Assembly: GCA_021780495.1 (NCBI GenBank)
Contig: JAJXYO010000044.1
Location: 57,718 to 99,902, forward strand
Source: Deltaproteobacteria bacterium
GTDB lineage: Bacteria; Desulfobacterota; Desulfuromonadia; Geobacterales; Pseudopelobacteraceae
DNA length: 42,185 bases
Direction of reading: 5' to 3'
Below, piece by piece: positions 22,930 through 30,573 of this stretch. Positions within the stretch are counted from its first letter, which is position 1. Every line of letters starts with the position of its first letter. The notes under the pieces were generated by a model. It was not told the DNA's origin. It searched no databases and saw only the letters and a program-made list of their open reading frames with translations. The position numbers were made by a program, and so were the translations under genes.

Positions 22930-23802
22930 ATGTTTAAAGGAAGCATAGTTGCAATCGTAACCCCATTCAAAAGCGGAGCAGTGGACGAACAGAAACTGCG
23001 CGAACTGGTGGATTTCCAGATCGAGAATGGCACCGACGCCATCGTGGCCTGCGGGACCACCGGTGAATCCTCCACCCTGGATTATGAAGAACATATGGAC
23101 GTGATCCGGATCGTCTTCGAGCAGGCCAAGGGCCGCGTGCCGGTGATTGCCGGTACCGGTTCCAATTCGACCGCCGAAGCCATCGAGTTGAGCCAGAAGG
23201 CCAAAGAGCTGGGCGTAGCCGGGGTGTTGCTGGTGACCCCCTACTACAACAAGCCGACCCAGGAAGGGCTCTATCGTCACTACACCGCCATCGCCGATGC
23301 GGTCGATATCCCCCAGATCCTCTACAACGTACCGGGACGCACCGGTGTCAACATGCTGCCCGAAACCGTGGCCCGTCTGGCCAGGCACAAGAATATCGTC
23401 GCCATCAAAGAGGCCACCGGCTCGCTGCAGCAGGCCTCGGAGATCATCGCCCTGTGCGGGGACCAGATCGACGTCTTCTCCGGCGACGACTTCATCACCT
23501 TCCCGATGATGGCCTGCGGCGCGGTCGGGATCATCTCGGTGCTGGCCAACATCATGCCCAAAGAGGTCGGCGACCTGACTGACGCCTTCTTTGCCGGCGA
23601 CCTGGAAAAGGCCCGCCAGCTGCACCTCAAGACCCTCAAGATCGGCAATGCCATGTTCATGGAGAGCAACCCGATCCCGGTCAAGACCGCCCTGGGGTTG
23701 ATGGGCAAGTGCGCGGACGAGGTCCGTTTGCCGTTGTGCGAGATGAGCGCAGGCAATAAGGAAAGACTGGCCGCTATCATGAAAGAGTACAAACTCATAT
23801 AA
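22930..23802 (+). CDS. dapA: 4-hydroxy-tetrahydrodipicolinate synthase
   Basis: The 290-residue protein has an AGGAGGTAGG binding site. It shows the DapA barrel with ACGTTGESSTL, the catalytic Tyr in LYNVPGRTGVN and the Schiff-base Lys in VAIKEATGS. It condenses pyruvate with aspartate semialdehyde in the lysine and diaminopimelate pathway. dapB and dapL follow on the same strand with repeats in the gaps. Confidence 0.97.
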   Translation: MFKGSIVAIVTPFKSGAVDEQKLRELVDFQIENGTDAIVACGTTGESSTLDYEEHMDVIRIVFEQAKGRVPVIAGTGSNSTAEAIELSQKAKELGVAGVLLVTPYYNKPTQEGLYRHYTAIADAVDIPQILYNVPGRTGVNMLPETVARLARHKNIVAIKEATGSLQQASEIIALCGDQIDVFSGDDFITFPMMACGAVGIISVLANIMPKEVGDLTDAFFAGDLEKARQLHLKTLKIGNAMFMESNPIPVKTALGLMGKCADEVRLPLCEMSAGNKERLAAIMKEYKLI

Positions 23803-23811
23803 ATTCAAAAC

Positions 23812-23980
23812 CCACCACGGAGACACAGAGACACGGAGAACTTCAAGACTGAAATCGAGTGGTAAGACAAAGCTAAAGGCTTTAGGGTTAAACCACAGAA
23901 AGTTTTTCAGCCTATGTACCCATTTGCAGCTCTTTGATTTTCTTCCGATTTTCTCCGTGCCTTCGTGTCTCGGTGGTGGA
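23812..23980. repeat. MITE-like inverted repeat with CACGGAG arms (copy 1)
   Basis: The left arm (23812-23840, CCACCACGGAGACACAGAG onward) is the complement of the right arm (23951-23980) with a few mismatches. About 110 bases of AT-rich sequence lie between. It occupies the dapA-dapB gap and its right arm ends 16 bases before the dapB start. A second copy is at 28102-28205. Confidence 0.78.
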
Positions 23981-23996
23981 TGTGAAAGGTTATACC

Positions 23997-24797
23997 ATGA
24001 CTAAAATAGCCGTTTGCGGCGCTGCTGGCAGGATGGGACAGCGTATCATCGTTGCAGCAAAGGAAGCAGGATGCACGATCTCCGGCGCCCTGGAGCGTCC
24101 GGGGCACGAACTGATCGGCCAGGATGCCGGCCTGATTGCCGGTTGCGGCAAGCTGGACGTTGCCATCAGCGACGACCTGAATGCCGTGGTGGCCGGCTGT
24201 GACGTGCTGATCGACTTCACCACCCCCAAGGTGTCGCTCAAGAACCTGGAGGTCTGCGCCCTCAAGCGGAAGTCGATCGTGATCGGCTCCACCGGCTTTA
24301 CCCCCGAGGAACGCGCCTTTGCCGCCGAGCTGGGCAAGGATATCCCTTTTGTGCTGGCTCCCAACATGTCGGTGGGTGTCAATGTCTGCCTGAAGGTGCT
24401 CAAGGATGTGGCCCGGACCCTGGGCGACGACTTCGATGTGGAGATCGTCGAGCTGCACCACAACAAGAAAAAAGACTCACCGTCAGGCACTGCCGTGCGC
24501 ATGGGCGAGGTCGTGGCCGAGGCCCTGGGGCGCGACTACAACAAGGTGGCCAACTATCACCGCGAGGGGATCTGCGGCGAGCGCACGAAAGAAGAGATCG
24601 GCATGCAGACCGTCCGCGGCGGCGACATCGTCGGCGAGCACACGGTCTACTTCATCGGCCAGGGCGAGCGCATCGAGATCTCCCACCGCGCCATGACGAG
24701 AGACATGTTCTCGCGCGGCTCTGTCAGGGCCGCCAAGTGGGTGGTGTCGCAGAAACCGGGACTGTACGACATGCAGGATGTCTTAGGGCTGAAGTAA
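23997..24797 (+). CDS. dapB: 4-hydroxy-tetrahydrodipicolinate reductase
   Basis: The start is the ATG behind GAAAGG, giving 266 residues. An upstream in-frame ATG would translate part of the inverted repeat and was not used. The N-terminal nucleotide-binding motif CGAAGRMGQR and the DapB signature ELHHNKKKDSPSGTA are present. It reduces the DapA product. The order dapA-dapB-dapL fits one pathway unit. Confidence 0.97.
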   Translation: MTKIAVCGAAGRMGQRIIVAAKEAGCTISGALERPGHELIGQDAGLIAGCGKLDVAISDDLNAVVAGCDVLIDFTTPKVSLKNLEVCALKRKSIVIGSTGFTPEERAFAAELGKDIPFVLAPNMSVGVNVCLKVLKDVARTLGDDFDVEIVELHHNKKKDSPSGTAVRMGEVVAEALGRDYNKVANYHREGICGERTKEEIGMQTVRGGDIVGEHTVYFIGQGERIEISHRAMTRDMFSRGSVRAAKWVVSQKPGLYDMQDVLGLK

Positions 24798-24845
24798 CCC
24801 TAAAATCTGAATAGCGTTAAACTCCCTCCAAAAACATTAAATTGT

Positions 24846-24939
24846 TAGTCCCCCTTTGACAAAGGGGGATTGAGGGGGATTTGACTAAGACGGTACAAAC
24901 AAAATCCCCCCTGACCCCCCTTTTCCAAAGGGGGGGACT
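24846..24939. repeat. Large inverted repeat with CCCCCTTT arms
   Basis: The left arm GTCCCCCTTTGACAAAGGGG and following bases complement the right arm ending CCAAAGGGGGGGAC. Each arm is about 37 bases and itself partly palindromic. The spacer is about 18 bases. It lies between dapB and dapL and could fold into a very strong hairpin. Related elements are at 34921-35010 and 38834-38943. Confidence 0.8.
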
Positions 24940-24996
24940 CTGTGCGGTGATTGACGAAATAGGTTATTCAATTACTTTCTGGAGGATTAATCCGTA

Positions 24997-26229
24997 ATGG
25001 CAAAGATCAACGACAACTATCTGAAGCTGAAAGCCGGTTACCTGTTTCCCGAGATCGGCCGCCGCGTGCGCGCCTTTGCCGAAGCCAACCCGGCTGCCAA
25101 GGTCATCCGCCTGGGGATCGGCGATGTCACCCGACCGCTGGCGCCGGCTGTCCTCAAGGCCTTCCACGCAGCCGTGGATGATCTGGGTACGGTGGAAAAC
25201 TTCGCCGGCTATGGCCCGGAGCAGGGCTATGACTGGCTGATCAACGCCATCATCGAGAAATCCTACCAGCCCTTGGGCGTTTCCCTCAAGACCGAAGAGA
25301 TGTTCATCTCCGACGGTTCCAAGTGCGACTGCGCCAACATCCTGGATATCTTTGCCATGGACAACATCGTGGCCATCGGCGACCCGGTCTATCCGGTCTA
25401 CAACGACACCAACGTGATGATCGGCCGCACCGGCGATGCTGACGCAAAGGGGTATTACAAGGGCGTCGTCTACATGCCGTGCAACGAGGCCAACGGCTTC
25501 ATCCCGGCGCTGCCGACCGAGAAGGTGGACATCATCTATCTCTGCTTCCCCAACAACCCGACCGGTGTGGTGGCCAGCAAGGCCGAGCTGAAGAAGTGGG
25601 TCGATTACGCCAACGCCAACGACGCGGTGATCTTCTTCGACGCCGCCTACGAGGCCTTCATCACCGACCCGTCCATCCCGCATTCCATCTACGAGATCGA
25701 AGGGGCCAAGCGGTGCGCCATCGAGTTCCGTTCGTTCTCCAAGACCGCCGGTTTCACTGGCGTCCGCTGCGGCCTGGTGGTCGTGCCGGAAGAGGTGATG
25801 GGCACCACCGCCAGCGGCGAGAAATACAGTTTCAACAAGCTCTGGCTGCGCCGCACCACCACCAAGTTCAACGGCGCCTCCTACCCGGTGCAGAAGGCCG
25901 CTGCCGCGGTTTACAGTGACGAAGGGTGGAAGCAGACCAAGGAAATCATCGATTATTACATGGAGAACGCCCGCATCATCCGTGAAGGCCTGAAGGAAGT
26001 CGGCGTCACCTGTTTCGGCGGCGTCAATGCCCCGTATATCTGGCTCAAGACACCGGCCGGTTTGACCAGTTGGGACTTCTTCGACAAGCTGCTGACCGAG
26101 TGTAACGTGGTCGGGACGCCCGGTTCGGGTTTCGGTCCGAGCGGGGAAGGGTACTTCCGGTTGTCGGCATTTGGGAATCGGGATAATGTGATTGAGGCGG
26201 TGGAACGCATCAAGAAAAACCTGAAGTAG
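24997..26229 (+). CDS. dapL: LL-diaminopimelate aminotransferase
   Basis: The 410-residue protein has a GGAGG binding site. It is a class I/II PLP aminotransferase with the cofactor Lys in [14 protein letters not shown] and the DapL-type opening [16 protein letters not shown]. It makes LL-diaminopimelate directly from tetrahydrodipicolinate, which bypasses the acylated intermediates. This fits the absence of dapC, dapD and dapE here. A second, diverged copy of its 3' end lies at about 28290-28455. Confidence 0.97.
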   Translation: MAKINDNYLKLKAGYLFPEIGRRVRAFAEANPAAKVIRLGIGDVTRPLAPAVLKAFHAAVDDLGTVENFAGYGPEQGYDWLINAIIEKSYQPLGVSLKTEEMFISDGSKCDCANILDIFAMDNIVAIGDPVYPVYNDTNVMIGRTGDADAKGYYKGVVYMPCNEANGFIPALPTEKVDIIYLCFPNNPTGVVASKAELKKWVDYANANDAVIFFDAAYEAFITDPSIPHSIYEIEGAKRCAIEFRSFSKTAGFTGVRCGLVVVPEEVMGTTASGEKYSFNKLWLRRTTTKFNGASYPVQKAAAAVYSDEGWKQTKEIIDYYMENARIIREGLKEVGVTCFGGVNAPYIWLKTPAGLTSWDFFDKLLTECNVVGTPGSGFGPSGEGYFRLSAFGNRDNVIEAVERIKKNLK

Positions 26230-26234
26230 ATAGA

Positions 26235-26261
26235 AAGGGCGCCCATCGCGGTGCCCTTTTG
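26235..26261 (+). terminator. Terminator of dapL
   Basis: GGGCGCC pairs with GGTGCCC (one G-T) around a six-base loop, followed by TTTTGCTTT. A very similar hairpin ends the triplet at 26972-26997. Confidence 0.78.
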
Positions 26262-26275
26262 CTTTAGGGGAAGTC

Positions 26276-26509
26276 ATGTCGCCAACGCTACTGATCGAAA
26301 ATGGATTCAAGTTTTTCTTCTATGCCAACGAGCATCTCCCGCGACACATCCATGTTGTTAAGGGTGATGATTATGCTACAATCGATCTCACATCGCTAAC
26401 CGTTCGCGAAAGTTGCATGAAACGATCTGATCTGAAAGCCGCTTTGGTGCTGGTTTCGACACACAGGGAACAGTTTGAGAGGAAATGGGATGAATTCTTT
26501 AAAAGGTAA
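26276..26509 (+). CDS. DUF4160 protein
   Basis: The 77-residue protein matches DUF4160, with the typical FKFFFYANEHLPRHIHV block and a C-terminal helical part. The function is unproven. Family members are usually encoded next to a DUF2442 gene, as here, and the pair is often described as toxin-antitoxin-like. The next gene overlaps by 20 bases. Confidence 0.82.
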   Translation: MSPTLLIENGFKFFFYANEHLPRHIHVVKGDDYATIDLTSLTVRESCMKRSDLKAALVLVSTHREQFERKWDEFFKR

Positions 26510-26732
26510 AGCGGTCCATATCGATGAGCGGTATCTTCACGTCGAGTTGAAAGACGGCAGGATGATTTCCACGCCGATGAACTGGTACCCGGAGTTGAAC
26601 AACGCCACCTTGGCCCAGTTGGCCGATTACCGCTTCATTTGTCGCGGCACCGGTATCGAGTGGCCGGAACTGGATTATCACCTGAGCATTGAGGCGATGC
26701 TTACCGAAACCCGGCTGGCGAAGGCGGCGTGA
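26490..26732 (+). CDS. DUF2442 protein
   Basis: The ATG at 26490 has GAGAGG upstream and gives 80 residues. A longer in-frame start at 26475 is less likely. It matches DUF2442, with VELKDGRMISTPMNWYPEL and the C-terminal RGTGIEWPELDYHLSIE block. The family is often linked to DUF4160. The role may be DNA binding or neutralisation of its partner, but this is inference. Confidence 0.82.
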   Translation: MNSLKGKAVHIDERYLHVELKDGRMISTPMNWYPELNNATLAQLADYRFICRGTGIEWPELDYHLSIEAMLTETRLAKAA

Positions 26733-26738
26733 GGGAAA

Positions 26739-26957
26739 ATGGTTATGAAGAAAACCGATGAACTGAGACCGGAATACGACCTGACACAACTCAAGGGTGG
26801 TGTGCGCGGCAAATATGCCGAACGGGCACAACGGGGGAGTAATATCATTCTTCTGGACAAGGATGTTGCCGATGTGTTCAGGGACGACAAGGCGGTCAAC
26901 GAAGCCTTGAGGACATTGATCTGGCTGAATCCCAAGAGAGAGCGGCTGGCGGCATAA
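26739..26957 (+). CDS. Small conserved-type protein, third gene of the DUF4160/DUF2442 group
   Basis: The 72-residue protein (or 70, from the ATG at 26745) begins MKKTDELRPEYDLTQLKGGVRGKYAER in two parts and contains IILLDKDVADVF and VNEALRTLI. Genes of this appearance commonly sit near DUF2442, TA-like genes or toxins. No catalytic motif is seen. It follows DUF2442 by 6 bases and ends in a terminator, so the three genes form one transcript. Confidence 0.72.
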   Translation: MVMKKTDELRPEYDLTQLKGGVRGKYAERAQRGSNIILLDKDVADVFRDDKAVNEALRTLIWLNPKRERLAA

Positions 26958-26971
26958 GAAAATCAGGTTCA

Positions 26972-26997
26972 GGGGCACCCGTTGCGGTGCCCTTTTT
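26972..26997 (+). terminator. Terminator of the DUF4160/DUF2442 group
   Basis: GGGCACC pairs with GGTGCCC around a six-base loop, followed by TTTTT. Confidence 0.85.
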
Positions 26998-27008
26998 CAT
27001 TCCATGCA

Positions 27009-27037
27009 TTGACAATCCTGCATCTGCTCTATAAAAT
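27009..27037 (+). promoter_or_regulatory. Sigma-70 promoter of the Phd/VapC-type pair
   Basis: TTGACA (27009-27014) and TAAAAT (27032-27037) are 17 bases apart. This is one of the strongest promoters in the window. Confidence 0.85.
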
Positions 27038-27059
27038 GTCTATACTAATATAGACATTT
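27034..27059. promoter_or_regulatory. Operator palindrome of the Phd/VapC-type pair
   Basis: AAATGTCTATA and its complement form an 11-bp perfect inverted repeat with a four-base CTAA spacer. It overlaps the -10 and start-site region of the promoter. This placement fits autoregulation by the antitoxin or the toxin-antitoxin complex. Confidence 0.82.
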
Positions 27060-27072
27060 ATTGGAGGTCGAA

Positions 27073-27309
27073 ATGAACGCTTCAATTCTCGATCTGCGTT
27101 ACAAAACAAGTGACATTCTGGCCGCGCTGGAAAAGCGTGAGTCGGTCACTATTCTCTACCACGGCAAGCCGAAGGGCACCATTATCCCGCTGGAAGATTC
27201 CACTGCCGGCAAGGTTTGCGAACACGAGTTTTTCAATATGTATGCCGGTGAAACCGAAGCGGTAGATGAGGTTATGGAGCGTCTGCGGGGCGGGCGTCAT
27301 GATCTTTGA
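27073..27309 (+). CDS. Phd/YefM-type antitoxin
   Basis: The ATG behind GGAGG gives 78 residues. It has the Phd/YefM pattern: NASILDLRYKTSDILAALEK, then ESVTILYHGKPKGTIIPL. The N-terminal part should bind the operator upstream and the C-terminal part, acidic, should bind the toxin. The toxin gene overlaps by 11 bases. Confidence 0.85.
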   Translation: MNASILDLRYKTSDILAALEKRESVTILYHGKPKGTIIPLEDSTAGKVCEHEFFNMYAGETEAVDEVMERLRGGRHDL

Positions 27310-27676
27310 TACCGATATCTTTATCTGGGTGCAGCGGGGTAACATAAAGGCCGCCGCGTTGATCGACGGCACAAAGGATCGTTTCCTGTCGGTTCAGACC
27401 TACATGGAACTGCTCCAGTGCGCCAAAGACAAACAGCAACTTCGCCTGGTGAAGCGCTTTATCTCGGATTTCCGCTTTTCGGTCCTGCCGCTGACGGAGA
27501 ACATTGGCCACCGGGCGTTGGTCTATGTCGAGGAATACGGTCTGTCATCAGGGATGCGGGCGGCAGATGCCATCATTGCCGCAACCGCGTCGGAGAACGG
27601 CATGTCGCTGGCGACCGGTAATCCAAAGCACTTCAAGGTAGTCAAAGAGTTGGAGTTGAAGGTTTTTAAGCCGTAG
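27299..27676 (+). CDS. VapC-type PIN-domain toxin
   Basis: The start is the ATG at 27299, giving 125 residues; an in-frame upstream ATG would lie deep in the antitoxin gene. The PIN motifs are visible: IFDTD (Asp4 and Asp6), the Glu in TYMELL (Glu37), AADAIIAA (Asp90) and TGNPKHF. PIN toxins are RNases that usually cut tRNA or rRNA. The pair follows a strong promoter with an operator. Confidence 0.87.
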   Translation: MIFDTDIFIWVQRGNIKAAALIDGTKDRFLSVQTYMELLQCAKDKQQLRLVKRFISDFRFSVLPLTENIGHRALVYVEEYGLSSGMRAADAIIAATASENGMSLATGNPKHFKVVKELELKVFKP

Positions 27677-27788
27677 GCAACGTAAGTGTTTTACGTGGTA
27701 CGGACAGTTTGAGCAGAATGAATCAGTATCTGCTCAATCTGCAAAATGGACTGATACGTTAGCAATGAGGCAAGACGGGAGCAAGGTT

Positions 27789-28007
27789 ATGGCAGAAAAT
27801 AATGATAATACGATGATCAGGTTGATCGGCCTGGTGCTGCTGGTCGGTGGCGCCGGCTTCGCGTACTGGGGCTACCAGATGTCCCACTCGTTTGCCTCGA
27901 ATATCTCACGGGCGTTTACCGGGTCACTCCCCGACGCGGTGATGTACCGTTATATCGGCGGTGCGATCAGCGGCGTTGCCGGGCTATTCTTGTTGGCGAA
28001 GAAATAA
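27789..28007 (+). CDS. DUF3185 small membrane protein
   Basis: The ATG at 27789 has GGGAG 7 bases upstream and gives 72 residues. An ATG at 27765 would add 8. The protein has two hydrophobic segments (LIGLVLLVGGAGFAYWG and GGAISGVAGLFLLA) and matches the DUF3185 pattern. The function is unknown. It lies 112 bases after the toxin gene and has no obvious link to it. Confidence 0.78.
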   Translation: MAENNDNTMIRLIGLVLLVGGAGFAYWGYQMSHSFASNISRAFTGSLPDAVMYRYIGGAISGVAGLFLLAKK

Positions 28008-28101
28008 CCCGCGACACCTTGAAACGGGGATGAATAGGATGCACACAGATGTTTTTAGAACCAGCCTGAACGGCAAACTCGAATAATCGAAAACATGTTA
28101 C

Positions 28102-28205
28102 TCTCACGGAGTCACGGAGGCACAAAGAAAAACCAGGATATATGCTTGATAAACATCAAAGGCTCTTGGTTTTTACTTTCTCCGTGCCTTTGTGCCTCTG
28201 TGAGA
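28102..28205. repeat. MITE-like inverted repeat with CACGGAG arms (copy 2)
   Basis: The left arm TCTCACGGAGTCACGGAGGC (28102 onward) complements the right arm ending CTCTGTGAGA at 28205, with about 36-40 bases per arm. The arms resemble those at 23812-23980, but the interior is shorter. Confidence 0.78.
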
Positions 28206-28289
28206 GATAGTTTTTGACTCTACGCGGTGTGTGGGGAATGGTTGGTTGACTTTTTGTGTGCTTTTTAATACTGTTGCGGCGGGCGCTGA

Positions 28290-28455
28290 CGTGATCTTTT
28301 CTTTCTTCGACAAATCTTTCAACGAATGCAACGTGGTCGGCACCTCCGGCAGCGGCTTCGGTCCGAGCGTGGAAGGGTGCTTTCGGCTGTCGGCCTTCGG
28401 CCATCGCGAGAATGTGATTGAGGCGGTGGAAAGGATAAAGAAGAATTTGAAGTAG
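28290..28455 (+). pseudogene. Diverged 3' fragment of dapL
   Basis: About 55 codons match the C-terminus of the intact dapL, reading [16 protein letters not shown] and onward to [10 protein letters not shown] and a stop. There are many codon-level differences but few amino-acid changes, so it looks like the end of a different dapL allele and not a recent copy. A 21-base identical stretch occurs at 26185-26205 and 28411-28431. No aminotransferase sequence precedes it. It follows the DUF3185 gene and a repeat and is followed by a terminator hairpin. Confidence 0.88.
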
Positions 28456-28464
28456 GTTGAACGA

Positions 28465-28496
28465 ATAAAGGCGGCCGATTTGGCCGCCTTTATTTA
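28465..28496 (+). terminator. Terminator-like GGCGGCC palindrome behind the dapL fragment
   Basis: AAAGGCGGCC pairs with GGCCGCCTTT around a five-base loop, followed by ATTTATG. The same core appears at 30642-30666, 30707-30729, 30783-30807, about 32990-33003 and 35525-35553. It can act as a terminator for both this fragment and the convergent rloB gene. Confidence 0.8.
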
Positions 28497-28524
28497 TGTC
28501 TGTGTGCTTCTGGTGATTTTAAAG

Positions 28525-29166
28525 TCATTTTCGTCCATTAGCGATAATATAGTCAAAAAGTTCATACACATTCGTAGATGGATTCCCGTTAAGTTTACCT
28601 TCATCCTTTCTTCTAGTGCAAATGGTTAATGCTCTTTCCTTGGCAATTTGATAATTATTTTTCATTTGATTGTAGTCAAATAAGGGATTATGAGTATGAT
28701 GATAATTCGGCATTTCTTTGTGCAGTAACTGTTGAAGCTTATGTCTATGTATGTGGGCATCTTGCAGTTTTAAATGCAGCAATCCCCAGATCTCAAAGCA
28801 AGGATTGGAAATTAAGAATTTAATCTTATTTGAATCCGCTAGACTTTTAGCTTCTCCAACATTTGGGTGTTCATCAATGTCAATAACACACCAAACACTG
28901 AATGACATATCAAAGCTATCTTTAGATTTTCGGGCGTCACGTAAAAGTTGTGTCTTTAATTCGACTGCTTTTTGAGATACAGTTAGCGGGACACCAACGC
29001 CGGGTATTGGCTGGACAATAACTTTGTCATTAGCGTGTTGTTTTGCAAATTGGCTGATATATGCAGGTTCTGTTACTTTTCCTTCACAAAGGACATAAAT
29101 TTTAGCCTTTGGTTGTTTATGATAAAATTTTCTCTTTAGTGTTGAATCTTTTGGGAACCTGCTCAT
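28525..29166 (-). CDS. rloB: RloB-family protein (AbiL-type defence partner)
   Basis: The ATG overlaps the stop of rloA (ATGA), giving 213 residues. A TTG 15 bases upstream is less likely. RloB motifs are visible: CEGKVTEPAYI with Glu28, CVIDIDEHPN with Asp96 and Asp98, and SNPCFEIW from residue 120. The Glu and Asp-x-Asp arrangement resembles a Toprim metal site, so it is probably a nuclease. RloB pairs with RloA in restriction-linked loci and, as AbiLii with AbiLi, in abortive infection. The gene is clearly AT-rich compared with its neighbours, which fits transfer. Confidence 0.88.
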   Translation of the reverse strand: MSRFPKDSTLKRKFYHKQPKAKIYVLCEGKVTEPAYISQFAKQHANDKVIVQPIPGVGVPLTVSQKAVELKTQLLRDARKSKDSFDMSFSVWCVIDIDEHPNVGEAKSLADSNKIKFLISNPCFEIWGLLHLKLQDAHIHRHKLQQLLHKEMPNYHHTHNPLFDYNQMKNNYQIAKERALTICTRRKDEGKLNGNPSTNVYELFDYIIANGRK

Positions 29167-30452
29167 TCTTGTCCCCCACAACCAAAAAGATCGTCAATAT
29201 TACCAAGAAATGGAATCCCTCCGTATCTCCCTTGTAGATACCCCTTCTCAAAGTTATCAGATTGTCTTGATTTTATATCTGCCAATGAATAAATTTCAGT
29301 AGCACCGTCTGACTTCTTTTCGGTAAACCATATTTCATCTCTCCTTAGAACTTCTCGAGATAATATACTTGTATCGTGCGTAGTGAATATAAGCTGTGAG
29401 CAGTTTTGGTTTGTAGAACAATTATTAAATAGACTAACTATTTTACGTGATAAAAGGGAATGCATACTAGTATCTAATTCGTCAATTATTATGGTTTTGC
29501 CACTTGATAAACTATCAAATACTGGACCAAGCATCTTGATTAGAGCAATTGTACCCCTGCTTTCAGAGTTAATATTTAAAAATACATCTTCACCATTAAT
29601 CCCTGTGTGTGCAAATGAGATTTTCTTCTTTTCTACTGCTGATTCAATATCAATTTTGTTGTCACCCAAATGCTCAGAAAGTAAGTTGTTGAGCTTATTT
29701 GTAAAGCCCTTCATCGTGTCAGGAACTTCAATTTCATCAATTTTAACAGCAGAAATACCAGTGTCAGCATGTTGTATAAAAGATATAATTTTGTCCTTGA
29801 AATCATTATTAAGAAAATATTCACTAGACCTGCTAACTGGGCCAAAGTTGTTGAAGCTGAATATAAAATTATCCTTAAAATATTTGTACAAGTCTAAGAG
29901 CTGCTCATTGTTGTTTTGCGCTGCAACAGAAAAATATAAACTATTAATTCTTGTCAGTGATTCAAGCACACGGTTTTTGCCCTTCAAAAATTTGCCAAAA
30001 TACATTTCTTTCTCATCGTGTTTTCGGTGGTACCAAACTTGCCTTGTGCCATGTGGATATGCGTAAAGCCACTCTTCTACTATGCATTCATTATCAACTA
30101 AATATCCGAAGTGATACCTAATATTATTGTGGATAAAGTCACAGTCAAACTTGGAAGGTTTGTCTTTACAGCTTTGATTAAGTTTAAAATAACTTCTTGA
30201 TATTCCGCCCTCCACTCGTCCGCTTTGATGAGAGTAGAGTATGCCGTTGATCAGGAATCTTAACGCTTTTAACATGTTTGTTTTGCCAGACGCGTTTGCA
30301 CCATAAATCCCAATTACTGGTAAAACTTTCTCTCGAAAGCCGCTCACCTCACATAAATGGCTCGGAGTGTCTTTCAATGGTGTCGCTATCATTGATAATT
30401 CTTGGTACTCATTTATTGATAAAAAATTTGATACGCCAAAACGTAAGAGCAT
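29163..30452 (-). CDS. rloA: RloA-family ATPase (AbiL-type defence)
   Basis: The 429-residue protein starts at an ATG behind GGGGGAG. It is an ABC/SMC-like ATPase of the AAA_15/AAA_21 type: GIYGANASGKT (Walker A, residues 48-58), NINSESRGTIALIKML as the signature region, TIIIDELDTSMH (Walker B) and FTTHD (H-loop). The RloA-like ending GRYGGIPFLGNID is present. It probably senses infection and controls the linked RloB nuclease. Base composition is much more AT-rich than the flanks. The pair is flanked by GGCGGCC palindromes on both sides. Confidence 0.88.
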   Translation of the reverse strand: MLLRFGVSNFLSINEYQELSMIATPLKDTPSHLCEVSGFREKVLPVIGIYGANASGKTNMLKALRFLINGILYSHQSGRVEGGISRSYFKLNQSCKDKPSKFDCDFIHNNIRYHFGYLVDNECIVEEWLYAYPHGTRQVWYHRKHDEKEMYFGKFLKGKNRVLESLTRINSLYFSVAAQNNNEQLLDLYKYFKDNFIFSFNNFGPVSRSSEYFLNNDFKDKIISFIQHADTGISAVKIDEIEVPDTMKGFTNKLNNLLSEHLGDNKIDIESAVEKKKISFAHTGINGEDVFLNINSESRGTIALIKMLGPVFDSLSSGKTIIIDELDTSMHSLLSRKIVSLFNNCSTNQNCSQLIFTTHDTSILSREVLRRDEIWFTEKKSDGATEIYSLADIKSRQSDNFEKGYLQGRYGGIPFLGNIDDLFGCGGQE

Positions 30453-30511
30453 AGCTCCCCCTGTTAAATAATAAGTCCTTTTGAAGATAAATTTGCAGTA
30501 AAACTACAAAT

Positions 30512-30517
30512 TGTCAA
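30512..30517 (-). promoter_or_regulatory. Possible -35 element for rloAB
   Basis: On the minus strand a perfect TTGACA lies about 60 bases ahead of the rloA start. The -10 region that should follow is poor (AAATTT at 17 bases), so the promoter may need an activator, or the true start may lie elsewhere. Confidence 0.35.
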
Positions 30518-30573
30518 GCTAAAATGACGGTTGGTGCTATTTTGAACTGCGAAATTATGTGTGAATTCCAGAT

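Noticed and set aside
22690..23826. Minus-strand ORF of 378 residues opposite dapA
   Set aside because: A shadow of dapA with no family pattern.
24964..26310. Minus-strand ORF of 448 residues opposite dapL
   Set aside because: A shadow of dapL with no family pattern.
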